Positions 1-8,519 of a stretch of DNA of 18,169 nucleotides are shown here, in pieces (positions within the stretch are counted from its first letter, which is position 1; each line of letters begins with the position of its first letter). The translations under genes and the position numbers were made by a program. Location of the stretch: the NCBI GenBank assembly GCA_947176655.1, contig CAMWRK010000013.1, forward strand, positions 1 through 18,169. The letters run 5' to 3'. The DNA is from an uncultured Prevotellaceae bacterium. GTDB taxonomy: Bacteria; Bacteroidota; Bacteroidia; Bacteroidales; Bacteroidaceae. A model generated the notes under the pieces. That model saw only the letters and a list, made by a program, of their open reading frames with translations, ran no database searches and was not told the origin of the DNA.

Positions 1-1
1 G

Positions 2-580
2 TTCTCGTTCAGATACGACGCTCCGCTGGACATGAGGATGAACCGGACGGGGCGCCTCACCGCCAAGGATATTGTGGCCGGATACACGGAGGAACAGTTG
101 GCCGACATCCTGTATCTGTATGGAGAACTGAAACAGAGCCGCCGTCTGGCAGCGGCAATAGCCAAGGCACGCGGGCAGAAAGACATCGCCACCACAGGGC
201 AACTGGCCGAAATAGTGACACCGCTGCTTGGGCATGACAGGGAAAAGAAAGATCTGGCACGCGTGTTCCAGGCTATGCGCATAGAGGTGAACGGAGAAAT
301 GAAGGTGCTCAAACAGATGCTGACAGGAGCGACAGACCTTCTGGCTCCGGGAGGACGACTGGTGATAATGACATACCACAGTCTGGAAGACAGGATAGTA
401 AAGAACCACATAAAAGGCAAGGACACAGCGGATAGCGCGGACGGCAATGCAATGATATACGGCCACTCCAGTGCCATACTGAAAGCAGTAAACAGAAATG
501 TAACAACGGCGTCTGCCGAAGAACTCGCCGCCAATCCGAGAAGCAGGTCGGCAAAACTGCGAATCGCCGAGAAGATATGA
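2..580 (+). CDS. rsmH: 16S rRNA (cytosine1402-N4)-methyltransferase RsmH (MraW), C-terminal part
   Basis: The frame is open from the left edge (reading FSFRYDAPLDMRMNR) to the TGA at 578-580, so 192 C-terminal residues are present and the N-terminal SAM-binding part lies outside the window. RsmH methylates N4 of C1402 in 16S rRNA, in the ribosomal decoding centre. Recognisable family blocks are PLDMRMNR at the start, GGRLVIMTYHSLEDRIVK in the middle and the NPRSRSAKLRIAEK ending. It is the usual first or second gene of a dcw cluster, before the FtsL-like gene, whose ATG overlaps its stop (ATGA, 577-580). The internal ATG at 32 is not the true start, because homology continues upstream of it. 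Only the 5' truncation by the window edge is unusual. Confidence 0.95.
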   Translation, partial: FSFRYDAPLDMRMNRTGRLTAKDIVAGYTEEQLADILYLYGELKQSRRLAAAIAKARGQKDIATTGQLAEIVTPLLGHDREKKDLARVFQAMRIEVNGEMKVLKQMLTGATDLLAPGGRLVIMTYHSLEDRIVKNHIKGKDTADSADGNAMIYGHSSAILKAVNRNVTTASAEELAANPRSRSAKLRIAEKI

Positions 581-984
581 AAGAGGACAAGACAACACCG
601 GAAAAGGACGCGACAAAGAAGTCCGGACTGCACTCTCTGATGGGCAGCCACCACAACGACGAGGCCACGCTGAGACAGTGGCAGAGCATGTGGCGGCAGA
701 TAAGCATTGACGGACAGTGGTTCAGGAAACAGATAGGGGTGATTCTGCTGGCAGTATGCGGAATAATCCTCTACATCACGTGCAGGTATCAGGCACAGCA
801 GGAGATAATACTGGAGGAGCAACTGACAGAGAGTCTCCAGGACTGGAAGTTCAGGACGCTGACACGAAGCAGCGAACTGACACTGAAAACCAGACAGAGC
901 AGGATAGAGAGAGTACTCAGGGAGTTCGGAGACACCACACTGACAGCAGGAACGGAGGCTCCAATCACCATCACCGCAGAATAA
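577..984 (+). CDS. ftsL: FtsL-like cell division protein, Bacteroidota type
   Basis: This is a 135-residue bitopic protein. Residues 1-51 are hydrophilic and presumably cytoplasmic, about 52-69 form one membrane helix (IGVILLAVCGIILYITC), and about 72-120 are polar and heptad-like, fitting a periplasmic coiled coil. The segment TLTRSSELTLKTRQSRIE resembles the conserved block I recall from Bacteroidota FtsL-like proteins. FtsL-type proteins join FtsQ and FtsB-like partners to activate FtsW/FtsI septal synthesis. Size, topology and the place between rsmH and ftsI all fit. The start overlaps the rsmH stop as ATGA, suggesting translational coupling. Sequence conservation in this family is low, so the name rests mainly on topology and position. 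Confidence 0.8.
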   Translation: MKEDKTTPEKDATKKSGLHSLMGSHHNDEATLRQWQSMWRQISIDGQWFRKQIGVILLAVCGIILYITCRYQAQQEIILEEQLTESLQDWKFRTLTRSSELTLKTRQSRIERVLREFGDTTLTAGTEAPITITAE

Positions 985-1002
985 CGACAAACGCACACGG
1001 CC

Positions 1003-3099
1003 ATGACCCCGGACAAGAAAAACAGCATAGGACGTTTCCGCATCATTGTCATATCCATGACAGTGCTGGGTCTGTATATACTTGGCACTGCATTATACAC
1101 CATGCTGGCACGCCAGGAGTACTGGACCGTCGTGAGCAAAAAGTTCATCAAGAACAATGTCGGCATTCCGGCCACACGCGGCAACATATACGACTGCAAA
1201 GGCAGACTGCTGGCGGGTTCCATACCGGAATACCACCTGTACATGGACTATGTGGCTTCCGACAAGAACAACGAGAAAGCAAGAGCCAGGACACAGCACT
1301 GGAGAGACTCCGCGCTGAGAGCCGACATGGACAGCATAGCGGACGGACTGGCAAGGATATTCCCCGACAAGAAGAAGGGGCACAAAGCCACGGCAAAATG
1401 GTTCCGCGACAGACTGCTGGAGGGGCAAAGGCGCAAGAGCCACGCATGGAGGATATACCCGCGCAACGCTACATACATACAATACAAGGCATGCAAGGAA
1501 CTGCCCCTGTTCCGCGAAACGGCCTACAAGGGAGGGTTCTACTGCAACCGCGTCATGCAAAGGAAGCACCCTTACGGCTCACTTGCCGCAAGAACACTCG
1601 GCAGTCTGAGAGCGGACACCAACGCGGCGAAAAACGGACTGGAACTGAGCTATGACAGCATACTGCGCGGCAAGGACGGCATAAGCCACCGCATGAAGGT
1701 GAGGGACAAGAGAGTGAGCATAGTGGACATGAAGGCCGAAGACGGGCACGACCTCGTAAGCACCATTGACGTGGACATACAGGACATGGCGGAAAAGACG
1801 CTGGTGGCCAAACTGAAAGAACCTTCCGTAAACGGAGAATGCGGCATGGCAATAGTGATGGAGGTTGCCACGGGCGAGGTGAAAGCCATAGTGAACATGC
1901 ACCGCGGCAAGGACGGCAGCTACTACGAGTCCGTGAACAGTGCCGTGAGCATGCTGATGGAGCCAGGATCGACATTCAAGACGGCAAGCATGATGCTGGC
2001 CATGGACGAGGGCAAGGCTTCGCTGAACACCACGGTGAACTGCGCAGGAGGACAGTATCTCATGCACGGACGTAAAATGAAAGACCATAACTGGCACCGT
2101 GGAGGATACGGCATACTTACCTTCTCGCAAATTCTGGAACAGAGCAGCAACATAGGCGTGAGCCGCATCATAGACGAGGCATACGGCAGCAATCCGCAGG
2201 CCTACGTGGACGGACTGAAACGTATGGGCATAGGCATGCCGCTGAACCTTCCTTTCGTAGGAAAAGGCGAGCCCATAATGCCCCAGCCGAACGACAACCA
2301 GCGGCGCAGGACAAACAGTAGAATCAGATACTGGAGCAAGTCGGACCTGCCGTGGATGAGCATAGGCTACGTGATACAGCAACCGGTGATAAGCACACTG
2401 ACATTCTACAATGCCATAGCCAACGGCGGCAAGATGGTGAAGCCCAAATTCATACGTGCCGAGATGTGCGACGGCGAGATAGTAAGGGAGTTTCCCACGG
2501 AAGTGCTTGTGGAACAGATATGCAAGCCATCCACGCTGGCAGACATACAGTACTGTCTGGAGAATGTGGTGTCCAAGGGTCTGGGACGCAAGGCCGGCAA
2601 CGGCGGCAGACTGTTCAGCGTGAGCGGCAAGACCGGCACGGCACAGGTGGCCAAGGGCAGACAAGGATACCACAGCGGCGTTCCCCGATATATGGTAAGT
2701 TTCTGCGGATATTTCCCCTCCGAAGCTCCGAAATACAGTTGCATAGTGTGCATTGTCAAGGATGGTCTGCCCGCTTCAGGCGGCGGACAGTGCGGGCCGG
2801 TGTTCAGCAAGATATCCCAGTTCATCATGACACAGAACTCGGATCGCTGTGCCTCGGAAATGGCAGACAGCCTGTCTGTCTTCACACCGTCGGTAAAGGA
2901 AAAACGCGCTACTGCGGACGGACAGAGTCTGGCACTGGTGCCTGATGTCAATGGAATGGGTGCCAAGGATGCGGTATTCGAGATGAAGAAACGCGGGCTG
3001 AGAGTGCAGCTTCGCGGAAGCGGCGCGGTGAAGATCCAGAGCATAGAAGCCGGAACGGAAGTGAAGCAGGGTGAAACGGTACGGCTGGTACTGGAATGA
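1003..3099 (+). CDS. ftsI: Septal peptidoglycan transpeptidase FtsI (PBP3, class B PBP) with C-terminal PASTA domain
   Basis: The product has 698 residues. A membrane anchor spans about 12-35, the N-terminal dimerisation region follows (IPATRGNIYDCKGRLLAGS at about 55-73), then the penicillin-binding transpeptidase domain. All three catalytic motifs are present: STFK at 323-326 (acyl-acceptor Ser323), SSN at 381-383 and KTG at 543-545. A single PASTA-like domain (ALVPDVNGMGAKDAVFEMKK onward) fills about 643-698. The enzyme crosslinks peptide stems during septum formation in the periplasm, together with the SEDS polymerase FtsW encoded downstream. A PASTA domain at the end of this PBP is, from memory, usual in Bacteroidota but absent from E. 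coli FtsI. The gene lies 18 bp after the ftsL stop. A different-frame ORF of 312 codons over the ftsL/ftsI junction is a shadow. Confidence 0.95.
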   Translation: MTPDKKNSIGRFRIIVISMTVLGLYILGTALYTMLARQEYWTVVSKKFIKNNVGIPATRGNIYDCKGRLLAGSIPEYHLYMDYVASDKNNEKARARTQHWRDSALRADMDSIADGLARIFPDKKKGHKATAKWFRDRLLEGQRRKSHAWRIYPRNATYIQYKACKELPLFRETAYKGGFYCNRVMQRKHPYGSLAARTLGSLRADTNAAKNGLELSYDSILRGKDGISHRMKVRDKRVSIVDMKAEDGHDLVSTIDVDIQDMAEKTLVAKLKEPSVNGECGMAIVMEVATGEVKAIVNMHRGKDGSYYESVNSAVSMLMEPGSTFKTASMMLAMDEGKASLNTTVNCAGGQYLMHGRKMKDHNWHRGGYGILTFSQILEQSSNIGVSRIIDEAYGSNPQAYVDGLKRMGIGMPLNLPFVGKGEPIMPQPNDNQRRRTNSRIRYWSKSDLPWMSIGYVIQQPVISTLTFYNAIANGGKMVKPKFIRAEMCDGEIVREFPTEVLVEQICKPSTLADIQYCLENVVSKGLGRKAGNGGRLFSVSGKTGTAQVAKGRQGYHSGVPRYMVSFCGYFPSEAPKYSCIVCIVKDGLPASGGGQCGPVFSKISQFIMTQNSDRCASEMADSLSVFTPSVKEKRATADGQSLALVPDVNGMGAKDAVFEMKKRGLRVQLRGSGAVKIQSIEAGTEVKQGETVRLVLE

Positions 3100-3129
3100 C
3101 GCGGACGCATATAAATATAGATAAGGTAT

Positions 3130-4584
3130 ATGACACTATCGGAACTGACATGCAATTGCAAGCCTCTCGACATCATCGGCAATGCCGGGGTTGAAGTCAC
3201 TGGCATAGAGATCGATTCGCGGGCAGTAAAGCCAGGCACAGCATTCATAGCCATGCGCGGAACGCAGACCGACGGACACCGCTACATAGACAAAGCTGTG
3301 GAACTCGGTGCAAGTGTGATAGTATGCGAGACAGTGCCGGAGACGAAAGTATCAGGCGTCACATACGTCACATACAACAACACGGAGGACGTGGCAGGAA
3401 TGCTGGCAACGACATTCTACGGCAACCCGACAACGAGAATGAAACTCGTGGGTGTGACCGGAACAAACGGCAAGACCACCATTGCCACGACACTATACAA
3501 CATATTCCGCAGGATGGGTGTCAAGTGCGGACTGTGTAGCACCGTATGCAACTATATCGACGGCAAAGCCGTCCCCACCGAATGCACCACACCTGACCCA
3601 GTAACACTGAACCGTCTGCTCGGCAGAATGGCCGACGAGGGGTGCGAATATGCCTTTATGGAGGTTAGCAGCCATTCCGTGGCACAAAAGAGAATAGCAG
3701 GCCTGAGATTCGCGGGTGGTATATTCACCAACCTGACACGCGACCATCTGGACTATCACGGAACCTTCGAGAACTACCGTGATGCGAAGAAGGGATTCTT
3801 CGACATGCTGCCCAAGGGTGCCTTCGCCGTGACAAATGCCGATGACAGAAACGGCATGGTGATGACACAGAACACCGCAGCAACGGTGAAGACATATTCC
3901 ATACGCGAAAAGGCAGACTTCCATGCCAGGATAATGGAGGAGAGTTTCGATGGCATGAACGTGTGCATGGACGGCATGGAGGTGTTCCTGCAGTTCGTGG
4001 GGCGTTTCAACGTACAGAACCTGCTGGCCGTATACGGTGCGCTGAGGATGATGGGCATGGAACGGCAGGAAGCCCTTGTACAGCTGAGTGCCATGCGCCC
4101 CGTCAACGGCAGATTCGAGACCATACGCTCCGACCGGGGAGTGACAGCGATAGTGGACTACGCCCACACTCCTGATGCCCTGAACAATGTGCTGGCCACC
4201 ATAAACGAGGTGCTGGCAGGAAATGGACTGTGCTGGACCGTGTGCGGAGCCGGCGGCAACCGCGACAAAGGCAAACGACCGCTCATGGCACGTGAGGCGG
4301 CCATGCAGAGCGACCGCGTGATAATAACCAGCGACAACCCGCGCAACGAAGAGCCGCAGGACATCATCAACGACATGCTGGCCGGTCTGAGTGCAGAGGA
4401 CATGAAGAAGACCATAGCGATTGCCGACCGCAGGGAGGCCATACGCACCGCATGCATGATGGCTGGAAAAGGCGACGTGATTCTGGTGGCAGGAAAAGGA
4501 CACGAGGATTACCAGATAATAAAGGGGGTGAAACACCACTTCGATGACCACGAGGTGATACGCGAAGCCTTCGGGATGGAATGA
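3130..4584 (+). CDS. murE: UDP-MurNAc-L-Ala-D-Glu:meso-diaminopimelate ligase MurE
   Basis: The product is a 484-residue cytoplasmic ATP-dependent Mur ligase that adds the third stem-peptide residue. The N-terminal UDP-substrate domain carries GIEIDSRAVKPGTAFIAMRG at about 25-44, the P-loop GTNGKTT is at 111-117, and the central domain has TTPDP and NLTRDHLDYHGTFENY. The C-terminal domain holds DNPR at 402-405, the signature that in MurE enzymes recognises meso-diaminopimelate; lysine-adding enzymes differ there. I therefore infer mDAP-type peptidoglycan. The start at 3130 lies 30 bp after ftsI and gives the normal family N-terminus. No clear promoter is visible in the gap, so it is probably read through from ftsI. 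Confidence 0.96.
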   Translation: MTLSELTCNCKPLDIIGNAGVEVTGIEIDSRAVKPGTAFIAMRGTQTDGHRYIDKAVELGASVIVCETVPETKVSGVTYVTYNNTEDVAGMLATTFYGNPTTRMKLVGVTGTNGKTTIATTLYNIFRRMGVKCGLCSTVCNYIDGKAVPTECTTPDPVTLNRLLGRMADEGCEYAFMEVSSHSVAQKRIAGLRFAGGIFTNLTRDHLDYHGTFENYRDAKKGFFDMLPKGAFAVTNADDRNGMVMTQNTAATVKTYSIREKADFHARIMEESFDGMNVCMDGMEVFLQFVGRFNVQNLLAVYGALRMMGMERQEALVQLSAMRPVNGRFETIRSDRGVTAIVDYAHTPDALNNVLATINEVLAGNGLCWTVCGAGGNRDKGKRPLMAREAAMQSDRVIITSDNPRNEEPQDIINDMLAGLSAEDMKKTIAIADRREAIRTACMMAGKGDVILVAGKGHEDYQIIKGVKHHFDDHEVIREAFGME

Positions 4585-4619
4585 CAACAGACGATAAAAC
4601 CGGATAATATCTACACACG

Positions 4620-5885
4620 ATGCTATACTATCTCTTCCGTTACCTGGAACAATACGGCATAAGCGGCGCAGGAATGTGGCAATACATCTCGTTCCGCGGC
4701 CTGCTGACTCTGGTACTAAGCCTGCTCATATCAATGTGGTTCGGCCAGTACTTCATCAAATGGATGAAACGGCGAGACATCAGCGAGGCGCAGCGCGACA
4801 GCAGCATAGACCCATACGGCACAGAAAAGAAAGGCGTGCCGACGATGGGCGGAATAATAATCATCGTATCCATCATAGTGCCATGCCTGCTTTTTGGCAG
4901 ACTGCGCAACATCTATATGCTGATGATGCTGGCAACGACACTTTGGCTCGGCGTAATCGGTTTTGCTGACGACTACCTGAAACTAAAGAACAACAAGGAC
5001 GGGCTGCGCCCCATATACAAGCTGGCCGGACAGGCTTTGCTGGGACTGGCAATAGGTCTGACTCTGTGGCAAAGTCCCGATGCCGTGATACGCGAGAACA
5101 TAACCATAAGCAGACACGACAACACCGAGACCATAGCACATAAGAGCGAACCGGTCAAGAGCACCATAACCACTATTCCATTCGTAAAGAACAACAATCT
5201 GAGTTACAGCAGGTTGTTCTCCTTTATGGGTAAATACAGCACGGCTGCCGGATGGATATTCTTCGTGCTGATGGTCACTTTCGTTGTGATGGCCGTAAGC
5301 AACGGCTCCAACCTGAACGACGGGATGGACGGCATGTGCGCTGGAAATTCAGCCATAATGGGCGTAACACTCGCCATACTGGCATACGTGTCAAGTCACA
5401 TAAACCTGGCCGGTTATCTGAACATAATGTTTGTACCAGGCTCGGAGGAACTCGTGATATTCCTGCTTGCCTTCGTAGGGGCGCTGATAGGGTTCCTGTG
5501 GTATAACGCCTACCCTGCACAAGTATTCATGGGCGACACTGGCAGCCTGACTATAGGAGGCATCATTGCGGTGACGGCGATAATAATACACAAGGAGCTG
5601 CTGGTGCCAGTGATATGCTTCGTATTCCTGGCAGAGAGCATCAGTTCGATGTTGCAGACAAGAGTGGCCGCCATGGGGAACAAACGCGGCAAGAAGTGGA
5701 GAGTATTCAAACGCGCTCCAATACACGATGCATTCCGCATCAAGCCCGGACAGCTGTCGCCAGAACTCAGGATATTCCTGAACTGGCCAAAAGGGTGCTG
5801 GCTCGAGAGCAAGGTGACAACGAGATTCTGGATAGTAACGATAATAATGGCATCGCTGGCCATCGTGACACTGAAAATAAGATGA
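4620..5885 (+). CDS. mraY: Phospho-MurNAc-pentapeptide transferase MraY (lipid I synthase)
   Basis: This is a polytopic membrane enzyme of 421 residues that transfers phospho-MurNAc-pentapeptide to undecaprenyl phosphate, giving lipid I. Family motifs visible are VPTMGGIIII (73-82), the Asp pair ADDYLKLK (D117, D118), NLNDGMDG (231-238) and FMGDTGSLTIGG (303-314, with D306 matching the third catalytic Asp). It is longer than the roughly 360 residues of E. coli MraY, mainly from a polar insertion at about 155-195 and another at about 374-392. The histidine motif PIHHHYE of E. coli reads PIHDAFR here (367-373), keeping only the first His. From memory, PIHD-type motifs also occur in other Bacteroidales MraY proteins, so I treat this as lineage variation and not loss of function. 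The stop overlaps murD as ATGA. Confidence 0.95.
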   Translation: MLYYLFRYLEQYGISGAGMWQYISFRGLLTLVLSLLISMWFGQYFIKWMKRRDISEAQRDSSIDPYGTEKKGVPTMGGIIIIVSIIVPCLLFGRLRNIYMLMMLATTLWLGVIGFADDYLKLKNNKDGLRPIYKLAGQALLGLAIGLTLWQSPDAVIRENITISRHDNTETIAHKSEPVKSTITTIPFVKNNNLSYSRLFSFMGKYSTAAGWIFFVLMVTFVVMAVSNGSNLNDGMDGMCAGNSAIMGVTLAILAYVSSHINLAGYLNIMFVPGSEELVIFLLAFVGALIGFLWYNAYPAQVFMGDTGSLTIGGIIAVTAIIIHKELLVPVICFVFLAESISSMLQTRVAAMGNKRGKKWRVFKRAPIHDAFRIKPGQLSPELRIFLNWPKGCWLESKVTTRFWIVTIIMASLAIVTLKIR

Positions 5886-7228
5886 CGGAAAAAATGAAAC
5901 GCATGGTGATACTGGGGGCAGCAGAAAGCGGCGTCGGTGCGGCTGTCCTGGCCTTGAAACAGGGCTATGATGTATTCGTGAGCGACATGGGCGAGATAAA
6001 GCCCAAATACAAGGATATGCTTGACACCCATGCCATAGAATGGGAAGAGAGACAGCACACGGCAGAGAAAATCCTGAATGCTGACGAGATAGTGAAAAGC
6101 CCCGGCATACCAGACACTGCTCCCATGATGCAGAAGGTGCTGGAGCGCGGCATACCGGTGATAAGCGAAATAGAGTTTGCCGGAAGGTACACGGATGCCA
6201 GAATGATATGCATAACCGGCAGCAACGGCAAAACGACTACGACAAGTCTGGTGTACCACATACTCCGGAATGCCGGCTACAACGTCGGACTTGCCGGCAA
6301 CATCGGACGCTCACTGGCATTGCAGATTGCCGAAGGTAACGATTTCGACTGCTACGTCATCGAACTTAGCAGTTTCCAGCTAGACAACATGTATGACTTC
6401 CATGCCAACATAGCCGTCCTGCTCAACATAACGCCCGACCACCTCGACAGGTACGACAACGATATGCAGAAGTATACCGATTCGAAGATGAGGATAATAC
6501 GCAACCAGGACGAGAAGGATGCTTTCATCTACTGGGCCGACGACCCCATAATCAGGAAAGAACTGTCCAGATATGGCATAAAGGCACGTCAGTGCCCGTT
6601 CTCCATAGTGAGCAAGAACGGGATGATTGGCTACATAGAGGACGGCACATACACTATAGAGGCACCTACGCCGTTCAACATGGAACAGGAGTCGCTGGCT
6701 CTGCACGGCAAACACAACATGTACAATTCACTGGCTGCTGGCATAGCCGCAAGACTGTCCGGTGTGAGCGACAACAACCTAAGACAGAGCCTGGCGAACT
6801 TCCAGGGCGTGGAGCACAGACTGGAGAGAGTGGCCTCGGTGGGCGGAGTGCAGTACATCAACGACTCGAAGGCGACAAATGTGGACGCATGCTGGTATGC
6901 CCTGGAGAGCATGACAACACCTACCATACTGATAATAGGCGGCAAGGACAAGGGCAACGACTACGAGGCCATACGCGGACTGGTGCGCGAGAAGTGCGTG
7001 GGACTTGTCTTTCTGGGAGCCGACAACAGCAAGCTGCTGGATTTCTTCGGCCCGATGGGCATACCGTTTGCCGACACACACAGCATGAAGGAGTGTATGG
7101 AAGCATGCACAAGGATGGCAAGACCTGGCGACACCGTACTGCTTAGTCCGTGCTGTGCTAGTTTCGACCTGTTCCAGAACATGGAAGACAGAGGAGAACA
7201 GTTCAAACAGTTGGTAAAAAAACTGTAA
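5882..7228 (+). CDS. murD: UDP-N-acetylmuramoylalanine-D-glutamate ligase MurD
   Basis: This is a cytoplasmic Mur ligase of 448 residues that adds D-glutamate to UDP-MurNAc-L-Ala. Visible features are the N-terminal Rossmann-like start MVILGAAESGVGAAVLALKQ, KSPGIP, the P-loop GSNGKTTT at 113-120, GNIGRS, ITPDHLDRYDN, and the C-terminal block YINDSKATNVDA followed by GGKDKGNDY. The frame stays open far upstream inside mraY, but homology begins at the ATG at 5882, which overlaps the mraY stop as ATGA; that is the chosen start (the ATG at 5894 is a second option). Isoleucine is encoded by ATA about 26 times against about 6 ATC and 2 ATT (hand count), a strong preference. Confidence 0.95.
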   Translation: MTEKMKRMVILGAAESGVGAAVLALKQGYDVFVSDMGEIKPKYKDMLDTHAIEWEERQHTAEKILNADEIVKSPGIPDTAPMMQKVLERGIPVISEIEFAGRYTDARMICITGSNGKTTTTSLVYHILRNAGYNVGLAGNIGRSLALQIAEGNDFDCYVIELSSFQLDNMYDFHANIAVLLNITPDHLDRYDNDMQKYTDSKMRIIRNQDEKDAFIYWADDPIIRKELSRYGIKARQCPFSIVSKNGMIGYIEDGTYTIEAPTPFNMEQESLALHGKHNMYNSLAAGIAARLSGVSDNNLRQSLANFQGVEHRLERVASVGGVQYINDSKATNVDACWYALESMTTPTILIIGGKDKGNDYEAIRGLVREKCVGLVFLGADNSKLLDFFGPMGIPFADTHSMKECMEACTRMARPGDTVLLSPCCASFDLFQNMEDRGEQFKQLVKKL

Positions 7229-7286
7229 CCGAAGCGACACTTACATCCAAACAACATTATTATACCGAATCACTTCACATACGGCC

Positions 7287-8519
7287 ATGAACAGCTGGAG
7301 TAGCAAGAACATACAGGAGAAGGGACTAATGCAGGGCGACATGGTTCTGTGGATGATACTGATATTGCTGTGCCTCATATCGGTGGTCAGCGTGTACAGC
7401 GCATCGAGCAACATGACATACAGCACGGGCGAATACTGGGCTCCCGTGATGCGCCACGGATGTTTCCTGCTGACAGGTGTGGGCTTCACATGGATTCTGC
7501 ACATGCTCCCATGCAAGTTCTACAAAATCCTGGGGCTGGCGATAATGTTCCTCTCATACATCCTGCTCATCTGCGCCCTGTTTGCAGGAAGGATAAACGG
7601 CGCTTCGAGATGGATTGGCGTAGGTTCGTTCTCGTTCCAGCCAAGCGAGATTGCCAAACTCGGACTGGTGATAACGACGGCCTTCATATTCAGCGTCTTC
7701 CGGGACAAGAACGGTGTAAGCCCGTTCGGACTGAAACTGGCCGTTACGAACATAGGTCTGACAATACTGCTTATCGTGACTGAGAACCTTAGTACAGCCG
7801 CCCTCATAGCTGTTGTCATGTTCATGATGTGCTTCTATGCACAGGTATCCTCCAAACTGCTGATATGGACGGTGGCCGTCATCGCCTCTCTGGCAATAGG
7901 CGGGATAACGGCAGCTCATTCCATACCCGACTCGAAACTGAAGGAATGGAGTGAAAGCGAGGGGATCCTGCATCGTGTACCAACATGGGTGTACAGAATC
8001 AGAAACAAGAGAGAATTGCCGCAAAATCCGAACGATTATGACATAACGGAGAACATACAGGTGACGCACGCACAGATTGCCATAGCGACATGCAAAGTGA
8101 GAGGTCTCGGTCCCGGCAATTCGGTGGAAAGAGACTATCTGCCACAAGCCTTTTCAGACTTCATCTATGCCATACTTATAGAGGAATGGGGCATGGAGGG
8201 TGGCATACTGGTGATGCTGCTGTATCTCGGGCTGTTGTATCGGGCACTGCAAATTGCCAAAAGATGCAAAGCGAGGTTCCCGGCCTACCTCATAATGGGC
8301 ATTTCGCTGATGCTTGTGACACAGGCCATGATAAACATGGCCGTGGCCGTGGGTGCTATGCCGGTAACGGGGCAGCAGCTGCCGCTGATAAGTCGCGGTG
8401 GAACGGGAACTTTCGTAAACTGTGCCTACCTGGGCATAATGCTGAGCGTAAGCCGCTCGGCCAAGAAGGTAGAGGAGAACAAACAGGAGAAACAGGAGAA
8501 CGCAAAAACTGAATCGTAA
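7287..8519 (+). CDS. ftsW: Septal peptidoglycan glycosyltransferase FtsW (SEDS family)
   Basis: This is a polytopic membrane protein of 410 residues with many hydrophobic segments, matching the SEDS family. FtsW polymerises lipid II into glycan strands at the septum, working with FtsI. Family motifs are GASRWIGVG at 105-113, FQPSEIAKLGLV at 117-128, a periplasmic loop with RVPTWVYRI, then LPQAFSDFIYAILIEEWG, whose Asp291 matches the region of the catalytic Asp, and GQQLPLISRGGTG near the C-terminus. The last roughly 25 residues are a charged cytoplasmic tail. FtsW is preferred over RodA because of the location in a dcw cluster. The start at 7287 follows a 58-bp gap; Met15 (7329), just before the first helix, is an alternative. 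The stop shares one base with the murG start (TAATG). Confidence 0.93.
   Translation: MNSWSSKNIQEKGLMQGDMVLWMILILLCLISVVSVYSASSNMTYSTGEYWAPVMRHGCFLLTGVGFTWILHMLPCKFYKILGLAIMFLSYILLICALFAGRINGASRWIGVGSFSFQPSEIAKLGLVITTAFIFSVFRDKNGVSPFGLKLAVTNIGLTILLIVTENLSTAALIAVVMFMMCFYAQVSSKLLIWTVAVIASLAIGGITAAHSIPDSKLKEWSESEGILHRVPTWVYRIRNKRELPQNPNDYDITENIQVTHAQIAIATCKVRGLGPGNSVERDYLPQAFSDFIYAILIEEWGMEGGILVMLLYLGLLYRALQIAKRCKARFPAYLIMGISLMLVTQAMINMAVAVGAMPVTGQQLPLISRGGTGTFVNCAYLGIMLSVSRSAKKVEENKQEKQENAKTES

Noticed and set aside
717..1655. A + strand 312-codon frame overlapping the ftsL/ftsI junction in another phase
   Set aside because: Its product is rich in His, Gln, Arg, Thr and Gly with no domain pattern, and both true genes beneath it have strong motif support. 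It is a long shadow frame caused by biased codon use.
1579..2673. A - strand 364-codon frame antisense to ftsI
   Set aside because: Unstructured His/Val/Ala-rich product lying wholly opposite the catalytic domain of ftsI. Long antisense frames recur across this window (another lies opposite murE at 3493-4587), as expected from the codon bias.
5615..5881. Upstream extension of murD inside mraY
   Set aside because: The extra residues do not resemble a Mur ligase N-terminus; the dinucleotide-fold start comes right after the ATG at 5882, which overlaps the mraY stop.
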